A stretch of 64,000 nucleotides of DNA from Tenrec ecaudatus (Eukaryota > Chordata > Mammalia > Afrosoricida > Tenrecidae), in assembly GCF_050624435.1 (NCBI RefSeq), contig NC_134535.1, positions 124,173,731-124,237,730 of the forward strand, written 5' to 3'. Below are positions 61,794 to 64,000 of this stretch, one piece after another. The number at the start of each line of letters is the position of its first letter. The stretch's first letter is position 1. Both the position numbers and the translations under genes were made by a program. A model generated the notes under the pieces. The model did not search any database and had not been told where the DNA came from. It saw only the letters and a program-made list of their open reading frames with translations.

Positions 61794-61829
61794 AAAATAA
61801 ATAAATAGATAGATAGATAGATAAATAAA
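61794..61829. repeat. (ATAA/GATA)n microsatellite
   Basis: aaataaataaatagatagatagatagataaataaa. Confidence 0.9.
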
Positions 61830-63080
61830 GTCCAGAACACGGACATTCCTGAAGGTCCTCGTGATTGAGGCTTGCCCCTATCACCAGCTACTGAGGAAAA
61901 CGTGGGGTAGGAGCTTCGTTTCCCTAAATCTTGTCTCTCCTTGGTCCCCGCCGCTCTGCCTCTGTGCTCTGGGTTAGGGGATCATCCAGGACCACCAATG
62001 CCAGCTCCAACAGAGGAGCTAATTGCTTTTCCAGTGGGAATTATTCATATTACCCCACTGCCTGTCTAAGTAAGAGGCCAGCTACGTTCATCTCCCCTGC
62101 TTCATGCTAAAAGGCACTGAAATGCAATCATTCAATCAATGATCAGACTGGAATTTGTGAGGGAAAAATGTCCAGAGTTTAATAATCTCAACAACCACCT
62201 GCATCAAAGCGTATTCTTACCATGTCATGTGGCATATCCAGAAAGAATAGAGCCTTGTTAATGGGTGCTCTGGGAGGGAGTTGGTTTACTTGGCCATTAG
62301 AACCTAATTTGAGGGGTTGAGTCTTCCCAGACATCGTAAGGGAACACCCGGAAGCATTTGAGTGCTTGAAGCTTTATTGCTCATAAAAGCATTTCTGGAG
62401 TCAGAATGGGCGTATATAATTTTATATCCTTTATATATTATTAACTTCTGTTACATATATTTTAAATACATATGTCATCTACAGGCATAACTGTATTTTA
62501 ATATATAATTATTATCCAAGAATACTGATAAAAATTTGCAATCAATCCTCATAAAAAATGTGGTGATAATGACCAATCAACACAGTGAAGGAAAATGTTT
62601 TTGGTCTGGTGTTTTTGCAACAACTCTACCCTTGCACAGGATAGCTTTGACACTGGGGGATGGTCCACCTACCAGCTTTTGTTCCCTTCATTCCAAAGGA
62701 GGGAAAAAAGAGAGATCTGCTTGTTCTCTGTAAGACTGCTGCCTTGAGTTCTACCTCCCCAGGCAGAGGTGGAGGAAGGAGGAGCTAATCAAAGCTAGTC
62801 ACGGTATTGAGAGAAAGGGAGAAAACAGCTATAAGCTGGGACTTTACTTGCTCCTCTGTTCCCTCCACCCTACCCTGCTGATTATAGGCTTTACTCCTCC
62901 CCATTCTCTAGTCCTTTCTAAGTGAACCGAACAACCTGCCAAAGTTCAAGTATGTGCCACCCAACCCCACCCAAGCTCAGGGCATAGTATCTGAACCAAC
63001 ATTTAGTTTCTAGAGCACAGAAAGAAAGCTGAAAACTCATAAAAAAGAAGTATGAATTTTAAGTGTTAGGATGATTTTTA
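61830..63080. other. Intergenic, nothing assigned
   Basis: No coding or repeat family recognised, apart from A/T-rich sequence at 62410-62530. Confidence 0.35.
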
Positions 63081-63081
63081 T

Positions 63082-63205
63082 TTTTAAACTCATTGCCATT
63101 GAGTCGATAATGACACATAGCCACAACTGCTCTTGTGCAGTTCCAAGACTGTAGCTCTTTCTGGGGTAGACAGCCTCACCTCCTCTCGGGATTATATTTA
63201 GGGAA
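63082..63205 (-). repeat. AfroSINE-type SINE, partial
   Basis: Antisense: aaactcattgccattgagtcg, gttccaagactgtagctc, ggggtagacagcctcacc. Confidence 0.75.
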
Positions 63206-63274
63206 TGAGTTCTTTTTTTTCCCCCAACCAATATTTATTTAGCCTGGAAATTGATTCGGCAATATCTTAAAAAA

Positions 63275-64000
63275 AAAAAAAAGGAAATCGAGCTACTATA
63301 AGACCCAGCAATCCCCATATTAAGCATATATCCAGAAGAGGCAAGAAACAAACCGCGCTAGACATCTGTGCTCCAGTGTTCATCACAGCACAGTTCACAA
63401 TCGGAAGGAGTTGGAAACAACCCAAATTTCCATCAACAAATGGATTAAAAAACTGTGGTACATACATACAGTGGAGTACTATGCATCTCTAAAAAGCACC
63501 AATGAATGCATGAAGCACATCACCGCATGGGAAGAACTAGAGGAAATCATGCTAAGTGAAGTAAGCCAAGCACAAAAGGACAAGTACAACACTGAGGTAA
63601 GTTTAAAAATGCAAAAAGGGCATAGGGAAAAAGCTACAGTATGCAAACATTCCGGGGGTAAGATCCAGGTAGTATGGCAGGGATCAGACCAAATCCAGGG
63701 ATACATATTTCCCAACTAAAAAGGAGGGGGAAAGAAAGACAAAAAGAGAGATGGGTAGTGGGAGAACAGGGCACTAACCCACCCAAGGGGAGGATATTGT
63801 TTATATCTCCACAGGGAAAGAGGGGCCAGACTTCAATCCCGTGCTCCAGGATGTAAATGCAACATGCAGGCATGAAGCAGGGAACCAATAGAGAGATCTG
63901 AGGGGCCAGCTCCAATCCCAACTACGTGGACAGCCTCTCCTCCCCACAGAAGAATTCACTTCAGAGGATAGCACTGAAGCTACAGTTCAGGGAAAGGGGC
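63275..64000 (+). mobile_element. L1 3' region running off the window
   Basis: Starts with classic L1 3' UTR text (ctactataagacccagcaatcc, ggaaacaacccaaatttccatc, gtggtacatacatacagtgg) and passes directly into the ccgtgctccaggatgtaaatgc block that opens the 32975 element. This links the lineage-specific tail to an L1. Confidence 0.85.

Overview
The window is mammalian nuclear DNA: split genes with GT-AG introns, dense LINE/SINE content, no operons and no prokaryotic signals. Many tRNA-derived SINEs of the AfroSINE type, RTE-family LINEs sharing their 3' tail, and a young L1 family with a long 3' UTR point to an afrotherian (tenrec, golden mole, elephant-shrew or relative). The clade call rests on repeat recognition; I cannot name the species.

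Positions 1-45.8 kb: one protein-coding gene on the minus strand, the 5' three-quarters of A2ML1 (alpha-2-macroglobulin-like 1). I could place 26 coding exons by hand, from the signal-peptide exon (45643-45707) to the exon ending at 4265. They total 3270 nt = exactly 1090 codons. All splice sites are GT-AG, phases agree at every junction and no in-frame stop was seen. The thioester motif (Cys972-Gly-Glu-Gln975) and a bait region (about residues 677-747) are present. The C-terminal roughly 360 residues (by comparison with the family length) lie beyond position 1. A TATA box (45770-45776) lies about 65 bp upstream of the ATG.

The introns are packed with repeats. Notable ones are an internally deleted mariner (12363-13255), an old L1 carrying later insertions (17540-19870), L1 3' tails inserted in gene sense right next to exons 9 and 22, and an 11.7-kb intron 4 that holds a 2.2-kb L1 3' end, a head-to-head pair of RTE copies and a long G-tract.

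Positions 45.8-64 kb: upstream intergenic DNA with no functional gene that I can support. It contains L1 3' ends, a near-full-length but decayed RTE element (48.4-51.7 kb) interrupted by an antisense L1 ORF2 fragment, an RPL26 processed pseudogene (54575-55107) with target-site duplications, and a full-length pogo/Tigger-like DNA transposon (56070-60297) split by a 2-kb L1 with a perfect 21-bp target-site duplication. The right edge holds another L1 3' region.

I found no novel defence, metabolic or RNA system. The most interesting signals are transposon histories, the lineage-specific bait region, a minisatellite of perfect inverted repeats, and sense L1 polyadenylation signals close to A2ML1 exons.
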